Shown: positions 7,476 through 15,351 of the stretch, piece by piece
Layout of the letters: every line of letters starts with the position of its first letter
How positions within the stretch are numbered: the first letter of the stretch is position 1
Assembly (NCBI GenBank): GCA_049451635.1
Contig: JBMTVT010000009.1
Coordinates: forward strand, 1 to 44,737
DNA length: 44,737 bases
Reading direction: 5' to 3'
Source of the DNA: JBMTVT01 sp049451635
GTDB lineage: Bacteria; Bacteroidota; Bacteroidia; Flavobacteriales; Flavobacteriaceae
Made by a program: the position numbers and the translations under genes
Notes under the pieces: generated by a model
The model's database searches: none
Told to the model about the DNA's origin: nothing
Seen by the model: the letters and a program-made list of their open reading frames with translations, nothing else

Positions 7476-8867
7476 ATGAACACTAAGTATATTGATTTAA
7501 TTGATCAAACTTTCGATTTTCCACAAGAAGAATTCACCTTAGAAAACAAAACATTGGAGTTTCATGGTATAAACCTTATGGAATTGGTTGAGACCTACGG
7601 AACCCCTTTAAAATTTACCTATCTGCCCCAAATATCCAACAACATAAACAAGGCGAAAAACTGGTTCACTAATGCTATAAAAAAGAATAAGTATAGAGGT
7701 AAATACCATTATTGTTACTGTACAAAAAGTTCGCATTTTAAACACGTTTTAAATGAAGCGCTTAAAAATGATATACATATAGAAACCTCCTCAGCTTTTG
7801 ATATTGACATAGTTGAAAAATTAAAAGCAGAAGGCAAGATTACTGATGATACTTATGTTATTAGTAATGGTTTTAAGCGTGCTCAATATGTCACAAACAT
7901 AGCTAGATTAATAAATAATGGCCATAAAAATGCCATTCCAATTATTGATAATTACGAGGAAATAGATTTGCTTTCACAAGAAATTAAAGGAAAGTTTAAT
8001 ATAGGCATTAGAATTGCTTCAGAAGAAGAACCAAAATTTGAATTTTATACCTCGCGTTTGGGTATTGGGTACAAAAATATTGTTCCTTTTTACAAAAATC
8101 AAATCCAAAATAATAAACGAGTCAAGTTGAAAATGCTTCACTTTTTTATTAATACGGGTATTCGTGACAATGCATATTACTGGAATGAGTTGCAAAAATG
8201 TTTAAAAGTATATACAAGTTTAAAAAAGATATGCCCATCTTTAGATAGTTTGAACATTGGCGGCGGTTTCCCAATAAAAAATTCTTTGGCATTTGATTTT
8301 GATTATCAATATATGGTTGATGAAATAATCAATCAAATTAAAATGGCTTGTGAGGAAGAAGAAGTAAAAGTGCCCAATATTTTTACAGAGTTTGGGAGCT
8401 TTACTGTTGGTGAAAGTGGAGGTGCTATTTACGAAGTGCTTTACCAAAAACAGCAGAATGATCGTGAAAAGTGGAACATGATAAACTCATCGTTTATTAC
8501 TACTTTGCCAGATACTTGGGCCATAAATAAACGCTTTATTTTATTGCCAATAAATAGGTGGTATGATAGTTACGAACGCGTTTTGTTGGGTGGCTTAACT
8601 TGTGATAGCGATGATTATTACAACAGTGAACAGCACATGAATGCTATTTACCTGCCTAAATACAACAAAGAAAAACCGCTTTACATTGGATTTTTTAACA
8701 CAGGAGCTTACCAAGAAACTATAGGCGGTTTTGGCGGTTTACAGCATTGTTTAATACCATCGCCAAAGCATATTTTAATTGATAAGGATAGTGAAGGCAA
8801 TCTAACTACAGAATTATTTAGTGAACAACAAAAAAGTGAGGAATTGCTGAAAATTTTAGGATATTAA
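7476..8867 (+). CDS. Biosynthetic arginine decarboxylase-like PLP enzyme (fold type III)
   Basis: A 463-residue alanine-racemase-fold decarboxylase. YHYCYCTKSSHF near residue 78 includes a lysine in the place expected for Schiff-base formation with PLP; NIGGGFPIKN near residue 260 is the phosphate-binding glycine loop; GGLTCDSDD near residue 372 holds the conserved Cys/Asp of the dimeric active site. Relatives are annotated as arginine decarboxylase, giving agmatine. It heads a three-gene set with a deoxyhypusine-synthase-like gene and a GNAT-nitrilase fusion, which points to polyamine metabolism. In flavobacteria, as I recall, an agmatinase gene usually comes next; none is present here. Confidence 0.8.
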   Translation: MNTKYIDLIDQTFDFPQEEFTLENKTLEFHGINLMELVETYGTPLKFTYLPQISNNINKAKNWFTNAIKKNKYRGKYHYCYCTKSSHFKHVLNEALKNDIHIETSSAFDIDIVEKLKAEGKITDDTYVISNGFKRAQYVTNIARLINNGHKNAIPIIDNYEEIDLLSQEIKGKFNIGIRIASEEEPKFEFYTSRLGIGYKNIVPFYKNQIQNNKRVKLKMLHFFINTGIRDNAYYWNELQKCLKVYTSLKKICPSLDSLNIGGGFPIKNSLAFDFDYQYMVDEIINQIKMACEEEEVKVPNIFTEFGSFTVGESGGAIYEVLYQKQQNDREKWNMINSSFITTLPDTWAINKRFILLPINRWYDSYERVLLGGLTCDSDDYYNSEQHMNAIYLPKYNKEKPLYIGFFNTGAYQETIGGFGGLQHCLIPSPKHILIDKDSEGNLTTELFSEQQKSEELLKILGY

Positions 8868-8933
8868 GTGCAAAAATGTTGCAAGAATTTATTTGATTTA
8901 TAATAACTTTAAAAAAAATTAAAACCCACGATA

Positions 8934-9908
8934 ATGGCTACCAAAGGTCCAATTTCACAATTTATAGAAAAACACTATTTGCATTTTAATGCTGCAGCCC
9001 TAGTGGATGCAGCAAAAGGCTATGAGGCTCAATTAAATAAGGGAGCAAAAATGCTGGTGTCTTTAGCGGGTGCCATGAGTACTGCAGAATTAGGTAAAAG
9101 TTTTGCTGAAATGATTCGTCAAGATAAAGTACAAATTATTTCTTGTACCGGTGCCAATTTAGAAGAAGACATTATGAATTTAGTGGCACATTCTTATTAC
9201 AAACGCGTGCCTAACTATCGTGATTTAACACCACAGGAAGAATGGGATTTATTGGAGAAAGGACTTAATCGAGTTACCGATACCTGCATTCCTGAAGAAG
9301 AAGCATTTCGTCGTTTACAAAAACATATTTATGATATCTGGAAAGATGCAGATAACAAAGGAGAACGCTACTTGCCACATGAGTATATGTATAAAATGTT
9401 GTTATCTGGCGTATTGGAGCAATACTATGAAATAGATATTAAGGATTCTTGGATGTATGCCGCAGCAGAGAAAAACTTGCCAATAATTTGTCCAGGTTGG
9501 GAAGATAGTACCATGGGAAATATCTTTGCCAGTTACGTATTAAAAGGCGACTTAAAAGTAAGTACCATGAAATCAGGGATTGAATACATGACCTTTTTAG
9601 CCGATTGGTACACCGATAATTCCCAAAAAGGAATTGGGTTTTTTCAAATAGGAGGAGGTATTGCAGGCGATTTTCCAATATGTGTAGTGCCAATGCTATA
9701 CCAAGATATGGAACGTACCGATACACCTTTTTGGAGCTATTTTTGTCAAATAAGTGATTCTACAACAAGTTATGGGTCCTACTCTGGAGCTGTCCCAAAC
9801 GAAAAAATAACTTGGGGGAAATTAGATATCGATACCCCAAAATTTATTATAGAAAGTGATGCTACTATTGTTGCGCCCTTAATTTTTGCATATTTGTTAG
9901 GCCTATAG
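8934..9908 (+). CDS. Deoxyhypusine synthase-like protein
   Basis: A 324-residue member of the bacterial DHS-like family. It keeps the NAD-binding and C-terminal layout of deoxyhypusine synthase (SLAGAMSTAELGK, ISCTGANLEEDI, SYSGAVPNEKITWGK, IIESDATIVAPLIFA). In eukaryotic DHS the catalytic lysine lies in GGGVPKNHI; here the loop is GGGIAGDFP (residues 240-248) and the lysine is absent. I recall this as typical of the bacterial DHS-like branch, so it is a family trait. Bacteria lack eIF5A, so the substrate is probably a free polyamine or agmatine; the exact reaction is unknown. It follows the decarboxylase by 66 bp and precedes the fusion gene by 1 bp. Confidence 0.85.
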   Translation: MATKGPISQFIEKHYLHFNAAALVDAAKGYEAQLNKGAKMLVSLAGAMSTAELGKSFAEMIRQDKVQIISCTGANLEEDIMNLVAHSYYKRVPNYRDLTPQEEWDLLEKGLNRVTDTCIPEEEAFRRLQKHIYDIWKDADNKGERYLPHEYMYKMLLSGVLEQYYEIDIKDSWMYAAAEKNLPIICPGWEDSTMGNIFASYVLKGDLKVSTMKSGIEYMTFLADWYTDNSQKGIGFFQIGGGIAGDFPICVVPMLYQDMERTDTPFWSYFCQISDSTTSYGSYSGAVPNEKITWGKLDIDTPKFIIESDATIVAPLIFAYLLGL

Positions 9909-9909
9909 A

Positions 9910-11436
9910 ATGGAAACAAAACAAATTGAAAATATAGAACTTAAGTATTTAAGCGTTGATGACTACGAAGAGCTGAAAGAAGCTACGCTAGAGTCTTATG
10001 GTGGCGTACTCAATTCCTATTGGAAAAAGCATCATATTTTAAAATTAACCACTATTTTCCCTGAAGGTCAGGTAGTTATAAAAATCAATGGTGATATAGC
10101 TGGATGTGCATTATCACTTATAGTAGATTACGATAGTATTGATGACGACCATACTTATGCCGATATTATTGCTGGCGAATCATTCAAAAACCACAACCCT
10201 AATGGGGATATTTTATATGGTATTGACGTATTTATAAGACCAAAATATCGTGGACTACGTTTGGGTAGACGTCTTTATGATTATCGTAAGGAGATATGCG
10301 AAAACCTAAATTTAAAAAGTATAGTTTTTGGTGGCAGAATGCCCAATTACCATAAACATAAGGAGTTCTCACCGAAGGAATATATTGAAAAAGTAAAGAG
10401 AAAAGAAATTCACGACCCCGTTTTAAACTTTCAAATTTCAAACGATTTTCACCCAGTACGTGTTTTAAAAGGATATTTGGAAGGTGATACCGCATCAAGT
10501 GAATACGCCGTTTTAATGGAGTGGGATAATATTTATTATACGAAACCCAATAAAAAAGCGAGCACGGTTAAAACCATAGTTAGATTAGGGCTTATTCAAT
10601 GGCAAATGCGGACCTACAAAAGTTTGGATGAGTTAATGCAACAGGTAGAATACTTTATAGATAGTGTTTCGGCTTATCGGTCTGATTTTGCAGTATTTCC
10701 AGAGTTTTTCAATGCGCCTTTAATGGCAGAGTATAACCATTTGCACGAACCAGATGCTATTAGAAAATTAGCTGGATTTACTGAAACCATTATCAATAAG
10801 TTAAAAGAATTTTCAATCTCTTATAACATCAATATCATTTCTGGCAGTATGCCCGAAGTGGTGGACGATAAATTATACAACGTTGGTTATTTATGCAGAA
10901 GGGATGGCAGTATTGAACGTTACGAAAAAATTCATGTCACACCTGATGAAGCCAAAGTTTGGGGTATGCAACGTGGAAATAAATTACAGACCTTTGATAC
11001 TGATTGTGGTAAAATAGGCATCTTAATCTGTTATGATTCAGAGTTTCCAGAATTGTCCCGTTTATTGGCCGATGAAGGTATGGATATTTTGTTTGTGCCC
11101 TTTTTAACCGATACTCAAAATGGTTATTCAAGAGTGCGTTTATGTGCCCAAGCAAGAGCCATTGAAAATGAGTGTTATGTGGCCATTTCTGGAAGTGTAG
11201 GTAATTTGCCAAATGTTAATAACATGGACATCCAATATGCGCAATCTGCCGTATTTACGCCATGTGATTTCTCATTTCCAAGCAATGGAATTAAGGCAGA
11301 AGCAACTCCAAATACTGAAATGATACTGGTAGCCGATGTAGATTTAAGTTTGTTGAGAGAACTACATTCGTTTGGCGCAGTGAAAAATTTAAAAGACAGA
11401 AGAAAAGATTTTTATGATGTTATTCGTGTAAAATAA
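9910..11436 (+). CDS. Fusion of GNAT acetyltransferase and nitrilase-family amidohydrolase
   Basis: A 508-residue two-domain protein. Residues about 8-215 form a GNAT N-acetyltransferase with the acetyl-CoA motif RGLRLGRRLYDYR. Residues about 222-508 are a carbon-nitrogen hydrolase with the full Glu-Lys-Cys triad: Glu in AVFPEFFNAP (about 264), Lys in RYEKIHVTP (about 339) and Cys in GILICYDSEFPE (about 373). This fusion is widespread in Bacteroidota. Position 1 bp after the DHS-like gene suggests an amide of a polyamine as substrate, for example N-carbamoylputrescine or an N-acetylated amine. That is inference from context only. Confidence 0.88.
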   Translation: METKQIENIELKYLSVDDYEELKEATLESYGGVLNSYWKKHHILKLTTIFPEGQVVIKINGDIAGCALSLIVDYDSIDDDHTYADIIAGESFKNHNPNGDILYGIDVFIRPKYRGLRLGRRLYDYRKEICENLNLKSIVFGGRMPNYHKHKEFSPKEYIEKVKRKEIHDPVLNFQISNDFHPVRVLKGYLEGDTASSEYAVLMEWDNIYYTKPNKKASTVKTIVRLGLIQWQMRTYKSLDELMQQVEYFIDSVSAYRSDFAVFPEFFNAPLMAEYNHLHEPDAIRKLAGFTETIINKLKEFSISYNINIISGSMPEVVDDKLYNVGYLCRRDGSIERYEKIHVTPDEAKVWGMQRGNKLQTFDTDCGKIGILICYDSEFPELSRLLADEGMDILFVPFLTDTQNGYSRVRLCAQARAIENECYVAISGSVGNLPNVNNMDIQYAQSAVFTPCDFSFPSNGIKAEATPNTEMILVADVDLSLLRELHSFGAVKNLKDRRKDFYDVIRVK

Positions 11437-11476
11437 TCATAAATAATTATATTTAAACTTATAAGCTAAAACTTTA

Positions 11477-11485
11477 CCCCCCCCC
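11477..11485 (+). repeat. C9 homopolymer just upstream of a start codon
   Basis: Nine C residues in a row in otherwise AT-rich DNA, five bases before the ATG at 11491. A weak promoter (GTG-N19-TATATTTA, -7 box at 11448-11455) would put it in the 5' leader. Such tracts slip in length during replication, so it could vary expression of the next gene. Confidence 0.85.
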
Positions 11486-11490
11486 ATAAA

Positions 11491-11823
11491 ATGAAAAATA
11501 GGAACGACAATCTAAAACGTGTCATTGTAGACTTTAAAAAGCTAACACCAGAAATTCTAGCTTTATTAGTTGAAAAATATCCTGACGGATATGATGATAA
11601 TCAAATTATATCTTTCAGAAATCAACACAACGAAATTATTGAAGCCGTTGAGGTCTCAACAGACGATACTAAATATTTGGTTAAAGTAAGTACTAAACTT
11701 GCCGTAACCATGGAGAATTATGATGAAGACGATTATGAAGATTTTGATGGTGACGATCCAGAAGCAGTTCAAGATCCTGAGATACTTGACGAAGATTCAG
11801 ATGACGAAGATGATAACGATTAA
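11491..11823 (+). CDS. Conserved flavobacterial small protein with acidic tail
   Basis: A 110-residue protein starting MKNRNDNLKRVIVDFKKLTP. The first 75 residues look folded (mixed alpha/beta, YPDGYDDNQIISFRN). The last 35 are almost all Asp, Glu and Asn, like acidic tails of proteins that bind basic partners. I recall close relatives across Flavobacteriaceae annotated as hypothetical or, without good basis, DNA primase. Function unknown. A C9 tract lies 5 bp before the start. The next small gene follows by 18 bp in the same direction. Confidence 0.8.
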   Translation: MKNRNDNLKRVIVDFKKLTPEILALLVEKYPDGYDDNQIISFRNQHNEIIEAVEVSTDDTKYLVKVSTKLAVTMENYDEDDYEDFDGDDPEAVQDPEILDEDSDDEDDND

Positions 11824-11841
11824 TAAATTAATTATAGTGCT

Positions 11842-12063
11842 ATGAGAACAGCTGTTTTTAAGTCTTACAAAAACGGTTATTACAAGTTTTGGTTTGAAAG
11901 TGGAGAGGAGTTGGCTTTTGAAGAAGTGCACCCTCGTGTTTTAAAACAATTTGATTTAAAAAATGATAAAAATTTGATAGATCAAGAATTTAGGATAACA
12001 TTTGTTGAAGATGAAGATGGAGACGATGTTATTTACAGAGTAGAGAGTTTAAAACCCCTTTAA
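11842..12063 (+). CDS. Small conserved hypothetical protein (73 residues)
   Basis: A 73-residue, probably cytoplasmic protein: MRTAVFKSYKNGYYKFWFES, then VHPRVLKQFDL and FRITFVEDEDGDDVIYRVES. It looks like an all-beta domain of OB or SH3 type, though that is a guess. It resembles the mature part of the broken exported gene at 12638 (VLKxFxL, LI..xFxITY, then I..LEKL at the end), so the two appear to be paralogues lying 575 bp apart. Confidence 0.7.
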   Translation: MRTAVFKSYKNGYYKFWFESGEELAFEEVHPRVLKQFDLKNDKNLIDQEFRITFVEDEDGDDVIYRVESLKPL

Positions 12064-12074
12064 TTTAAAGGCTT

Positions 12075-12484
12075 ATGCATACATCATTTCACATGTCTTA
12101 CCTTGTCTGAGTGTTAAGGAGACAAAAAGTTTTTACAATAGTATTGGTGGCACTTTAGGGAGAACAACCCAAAATTGGATTGATGTAAATTTTTATGGCC
12201 ATCAAATAACCTTTATAAAAGCTGAAAAATTCAATTTTAACAACCCAAATTATGTATTTGAAGGAAAAATTTTGCCGTCATTTCATTTTGGAATTATTGT
12301 AGATGCCAAAACATGGCAGGATATTTACAGTAAGTTAAAAGAACAGCGTTTAGATTTGGTTACAGAATTTACATTTTTAGAAGGCAAAGTAGGCGAGCAT
12401 AGTTCCTTTTTTGTAAAAGCCCCCAATGATTATATGCTTGAATTTAAAAGCTTCAAAAATTCTACCGACGTGCTTAATTCATAA
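12075..12484 (+). pseudogene. VOC (glyoxalase-fold) protein gene with a 1-bp frameshift
   Basis: From ATG 12075 the frame reads MHTSFHMS and then hits TGA. A one-base shift restores a good VOC protein: PCLSVKETKSFYNSIGGTLG, WIDVNFYGHQITF, FHFGIIVDAKTWQDIYSKL, FFVKAPNDYMLEFKSF. The total of 410 bp is one short of 137 codons. A missing T near 12096-12099 (TCTTA instead of TCTTTA) explains it exactly. The metal-ligand pattern (His near the start, Glu in YMLEFK) is kept. It may be a real 1-bp deletion or a base-calling error in a T run. Substrate unknown. Confidence 0.8.
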
Positions 12485-12559
12485 ACTAAACAGTTCCATT
12501 TTTTTTATAAGATTAAACAACACGCTTTAAATTACTACCAACAGCTTTAGGGATAAGGT

Positions 12560-12625
12560 TGTTAAAAGCAAATCGGGCTTACGGTAGGGCGTTTTTCCGA
12601 TACTCAATTACAGTTTAATTTTTAA
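12560..12625. other. GC-richer, partly palindromic intergenic element
   Basis: Upstream of the small exported gene lies a stretch richer in G+C than its surroundings. It contains ATCGG (12571-12575) and CCGAT (12597-12601) as inverted arms around CTTACGGTAGGGCG. It could be a structured leader or a dispersed repeat. I cannot assign it to a known RNA family. Confidence 0.3.
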
Positions 12626-12637
12626 TGTTTTAAAAAA

Positions 12638-12997
12638 ATGAAAACAAAGTTTTTAATGTTGTTTGGATGTCTTGTTATGTCTGTTTTTACCTTAACAAGC
12701 TTTACGTCTATATCCCATGTTAATACACAAGATGAAGAAATCATTGATGCTGTTTACGATAGGCACTAAGATTATGGTTATAACTTTATTGCTTTAAATG
12801 AAGACGATGAAGCATATACGGTTACTTTTCAAGTAGTTTCCGAAGAGGTGCTTAAGGCATTCAATTTAAATGAAGAAACTTTAATAGGCACCAAATTTAC
12901 AATCACTTATACCCACGAAGTTATCATCACCAAATATTCTGATGGTTATGAGGATGAGAAAGAAATTAATACCATTACCAAGTTAGAAAAACTATAA
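12638..12997 (+). pseudogene. Small exported protein gene with an in-frame TAA
   Basis: ATG 12638 begins a clear Sec signal peptide (MKTKFLMLFGCLVMSVFTLT). After VYDRH an in-frame TAA (12767-12769, codon 44) stops it. The same frame goes on without a break for 75 codons (DYGYNFIALNEDDEAYTVTF) to TAA at 12995. It reads as one exported protein of 119 codons disrupted by a single nonsense change. The mature part resembles the intact 73-residue protein encoded at 11842-12063. Function unknown. Confidence 0.75.
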
Positions 12998-13034
12998 TGA
13001 CGGTTGTCATTTATAGTAAATTTTACAAACAAAA

Positions 13035-13062
13035 TCAGGCTACCTTATTGGAGGCCTTTTTT
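13035..13062. terminator. Possible bidirectional hairpin terminator
   Basis: AGGCTACC and GGAGGCCT around TTATT form an imperfect stem followed by TTTTTT on the plus strand. It lies between convergent transcription units, overlapping the last codons of the minus-strand membrane protein gene. Confidence 0.4.
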
Positions 13063-14537
13063 ATAAATACTTCCCAGAAAAACACCCCATAAACAATAAC
13101 ATACTCCAAAGCAATCACCCAAAGGTTTTCACTTTTATCTTCTTTGTTAATGTTTAAGTACGCCAAATAACTGAGTATCATTACAAAACTCCACACTAAA
13201 GGAAATTTATATTTTGTAAAAACAGAGAGTATTAAAAGGGTCGCCAAATACCAAGGATGCACTGTTGTGGCTGTAAAATAGTAAAACGACAATGCCAATA
13301 GCATAGCAGTAATAAGCTGAACCGTTGTTTTATTGTTTCTTAAAAAGGTAATGAGCAAAACAAATGCAATTACCAATTTTGGAATGTATGCACCAATAAT
13401 AGCAATTTCGTTTCGGTTTCTAAAGGTATATCCAATTTCGCGGGCTATGTAATATAAACTGGCGTTAAACTCAAAATTATTGAACCATAGTGCTACCGTT
13501 TTGGTGTAGTTATTTATAAACTCAGATGAATAAAACGGTATAAAAAGAAACAGCGTTGTAACGCCAACAATACTGTAGAACATGATTAGTTTTGTCATTC
13601 CTGCGAAGGTAGGAATCCACTTTTTGTGTTCGTTATACTGAACGTGTTTCAGTATATCATCATGCACGTCATTACGAGGAGCTAGCGACGAAGTAATCTC
13701 TCCATTTTGAGCAGATTGCTTCACTTTGCTCGCTGTAACGTTTTGCTTAACAAACCATTGAAAAAACAGGGGTAAAAACAGCAATGGAATAAGTTTTGTT
13801 GAAACCGATAATGCCAAAACCACCGCACTCCACTGCCATTTTCCAGAGTGAAATAAATATAAACTACACACCAAAAAGAAAATCATAACGCCTTCAACAT
13901 GCAGGTTGCCAGTTAGTTCTATAATGATAAACGGATTTAAAACATACCAAAAAATATGATGTGTGGGTAAGTTTAATTTATCCAATAGTTTTTTGCCAAA
14001 ATGCAGCGTTCCAAAATCGGCAGCGATAATAAGCAAACGCATAATCATTACCGAACCCAAAATACTTTTATTGGTAAAAAGCACCGCTATTAAAAAACAT
14101 AATTGGTTTACAGGCGGGTAGTTGGTAAAATGGCTCGCATTTAAAACGCCCATACCAGTGCGCAATTCTTGGGCTTGTGCCACAGGAAATTCGCTCATAC
14201 TTGTAAACGCGTCAACAGTGTGTAAATAGGGGTTAAAGCCTTCCAAAATCATTCTGCCATCCCAAATAAAACGGTAAAAATCTTGCGATAGGTTTGGTAT
14301 AGCCAGTATAAAAATAGCCCTAAAACCAAAAGCAACATAGGTTAGGGCTTGGGTGTTATGCTTAAACATTTGCACCAATTTATAAAACAGAAAAAATAGG
14401 GCAGTATATAAGGAAACAAGCTTTACATAATCGGTGCGAACTAAATAGTAAGCAAAAGCGGTATAAAACAAAGCACTTGCCAATACCAAAAGTAAAGGCA
14501 CTTTATAAAGTTTTAAAAAGGCAGGATTAAAAAGCAT
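13035..14537 (-). CDS. GT87/DUF2029-like membrane mannosyltransferase with a repeat-derived insert
   Basis: A 500-residue polytopic membrane protein of the GT-C type (GT87/DUF2029-like), with about eleven hydrophobic segments. The first outer loop carries the acidic motif WDGRMILEGFNPYLH, and NYPPVNQL follows; these resemble polyprenyl-phosphate-dependent mannosyltransferases. The minus-strand GT2 genes beyond the GIY-YIG insertion fit a shared glycan pathway, in which the DPM1-like enzyme would make the lipid-linked sugar donor. Residues about 266-315 are encoded by dispersed repeats (13594-13740) and read EITSSLAPRNDVHDD and KKWIPTFAGMTK. They sit in a hydrophilic loop and keep the frame open, so the gene is probably still expressed. 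Confidence 0.8.
   Translation of the reverse strand: MLFNPAFLKLYKVPLLLVLASALFYTAFAYYLVRTDYVKLVSLYTALFFLFYKLVQMFKHNTQALTYVAFGFRAIFILAIPNLSQDFYRFIWDGRMILEGFNPYLHTVDAFTSMSEFPVAQAQELRTGMGVLNASHFTNYPPVNQLCFLIAVLFTNKSILGSVMIMRLLIIAADFGTLHFGKKLLDKLNLPTHHIFWYVLNPFIIIELTGNLHVEGVMIFFLVCSLYLFHSGKWQWSAVVLALSVSTKLIPLLFLPLFFQWFVKQNVTASKVKQSAQNGEITSSLAPRNDVHDDILKHVQYNEHKKWIPTFAGMTKLIMFYSIVGVTTLFLFIPFYSSEFINNYTKTVALWFNNFEFNASLYYIAREIGYTFRNRNEIAIIGAYIPKLVIAFVLLITFLRNNKTTVQLITAMLLALSFYYFTATTVHPWYLATLLILSVFTKYKFPLVWSFVMILSYLAYLNINKEDKSENLWVIALEYVIVYGVFFWEVFIKKASNKVA
13594..13740. repeat. Composite of three palindromic repeats inside a coding region
   Basis: Three units lie side by side: (a) TCATTCCTGCGAAGGTAGGA at 13595-13614, (b) a 9-bp perfect stem TATACTGAA / TTCAGTATA at 13634-13642 and 13648-13656, and (c) a longer unit with CATTACGAGGAGCTAGCGAC (13670-13689) and GATTGCTTCACTTTGCTCGC (13714-13733). 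Unit (c) shares its right arm with the element at 24866-24933. All are translated in frame as part of the GT87-like gene. Confidence 0.8.
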
Positions 14538-14632
14538 ATGCCAAATATAGGATTATTTGTTTGTTGTATTTAACTAAAAAGCTTACATTGGTTTGTGAGA
14601 AAAATATTCTATTTTAACTGAATTATTCATAA

Positions 14633-15349
14633 ATATCAACTCTGATAATAAAAAATGTTGGTATATATTTTTTATTTGGTGAGTTGGTTGACAAGGCTAA
14701 ACCAATTGTATATATAGGGGAGGCAGAACATTGTTTAGAGAGATTGAAACAACATAATAGAACAAAAGAATTTTGGAATTATGCAGTCGTAATGATTTCT
14801 AAAATAATTGCTTTCACTAAATCTCATGCAAAATATTTAGAACATATAGCTGTTGAACAAGCTAAAGAGTCAAATAGATATGAAAACGAAAATTTAATAA
14901 CTCCGAATAAACCTTTTGTCACCGAGTCGATGGAAGCTGATTTGCTTGATAGCTTTGATACAATAAAAATATTATTGTCAACATTAGGATTTCCCGTTTA
15001 TGACAAAATTGGTAAAGAACAAATCACAACCAAAGAATTATTGTTTTTAAATGGAAGAAATATAAAAGCAGAAGGAGATTTGATTGACGATGGTTTTGTT
15101 GTATTTAGAGGTTCTCAACTTAAAAAGGAAACTGTTCCATCCTGTCATGAATATTTAATTAATTTACGCCAAAAGCTTCTTAATAATGAGATAATCATTG
15201 ATAAAAATGGAATTTATCAATTCGCTCAAGATTATGTTTTTAATTCTCCTAGTACAGCAGGTGGTGGTGTATTAGGTCGTTCAACTAATGGTTGGACTAA
15301 ATGGAGAAATAAAGACGGTATTACTCTTGATGAACTGAAAAGAAAATAA
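14633..15349 (+). pseudogene. GIY-YIG nuclease with DUF4357, 5' end lost
   Basis: The frame holds a GIY-YIG domain (VGIYFLFGELVD, then IVYIGEAEHCLERLKQHN) and a C-terminal DUF4357 domain (LGRSTNGWTKWRNKDG), the layout of a known family of putative nucleases. The open frame starts after TAA at 14630-14632 and has no ATG, GTG or TTG before the GIY motif. A TTG at 14684 lies after it and would remove half of the active-site motif. Relatives, as I recall, carry about 45 residues before GIY, so the 5' end is missing. It lies on the strand opposite to the glycosyltransferase genes on both sides, which suggests insertion and then decay. No signal of a mobile element remains. Confidence 0.75.
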
Positions 15350-15351
15350 AT

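Noticed and set aside
8934..9908. True deoxyhypusine synthase acting on a protein
   Set aside because: The catalytic lysine is absent and bacteria have no eIF5A; it belongs to the bacterial DHS-like branch.
14684..15349. A TTG start at 14684 for the GIY-YIG gene
   Set aside because: It would remove the GIYFLFG half of the active-site motif, which is in frame just upstream.
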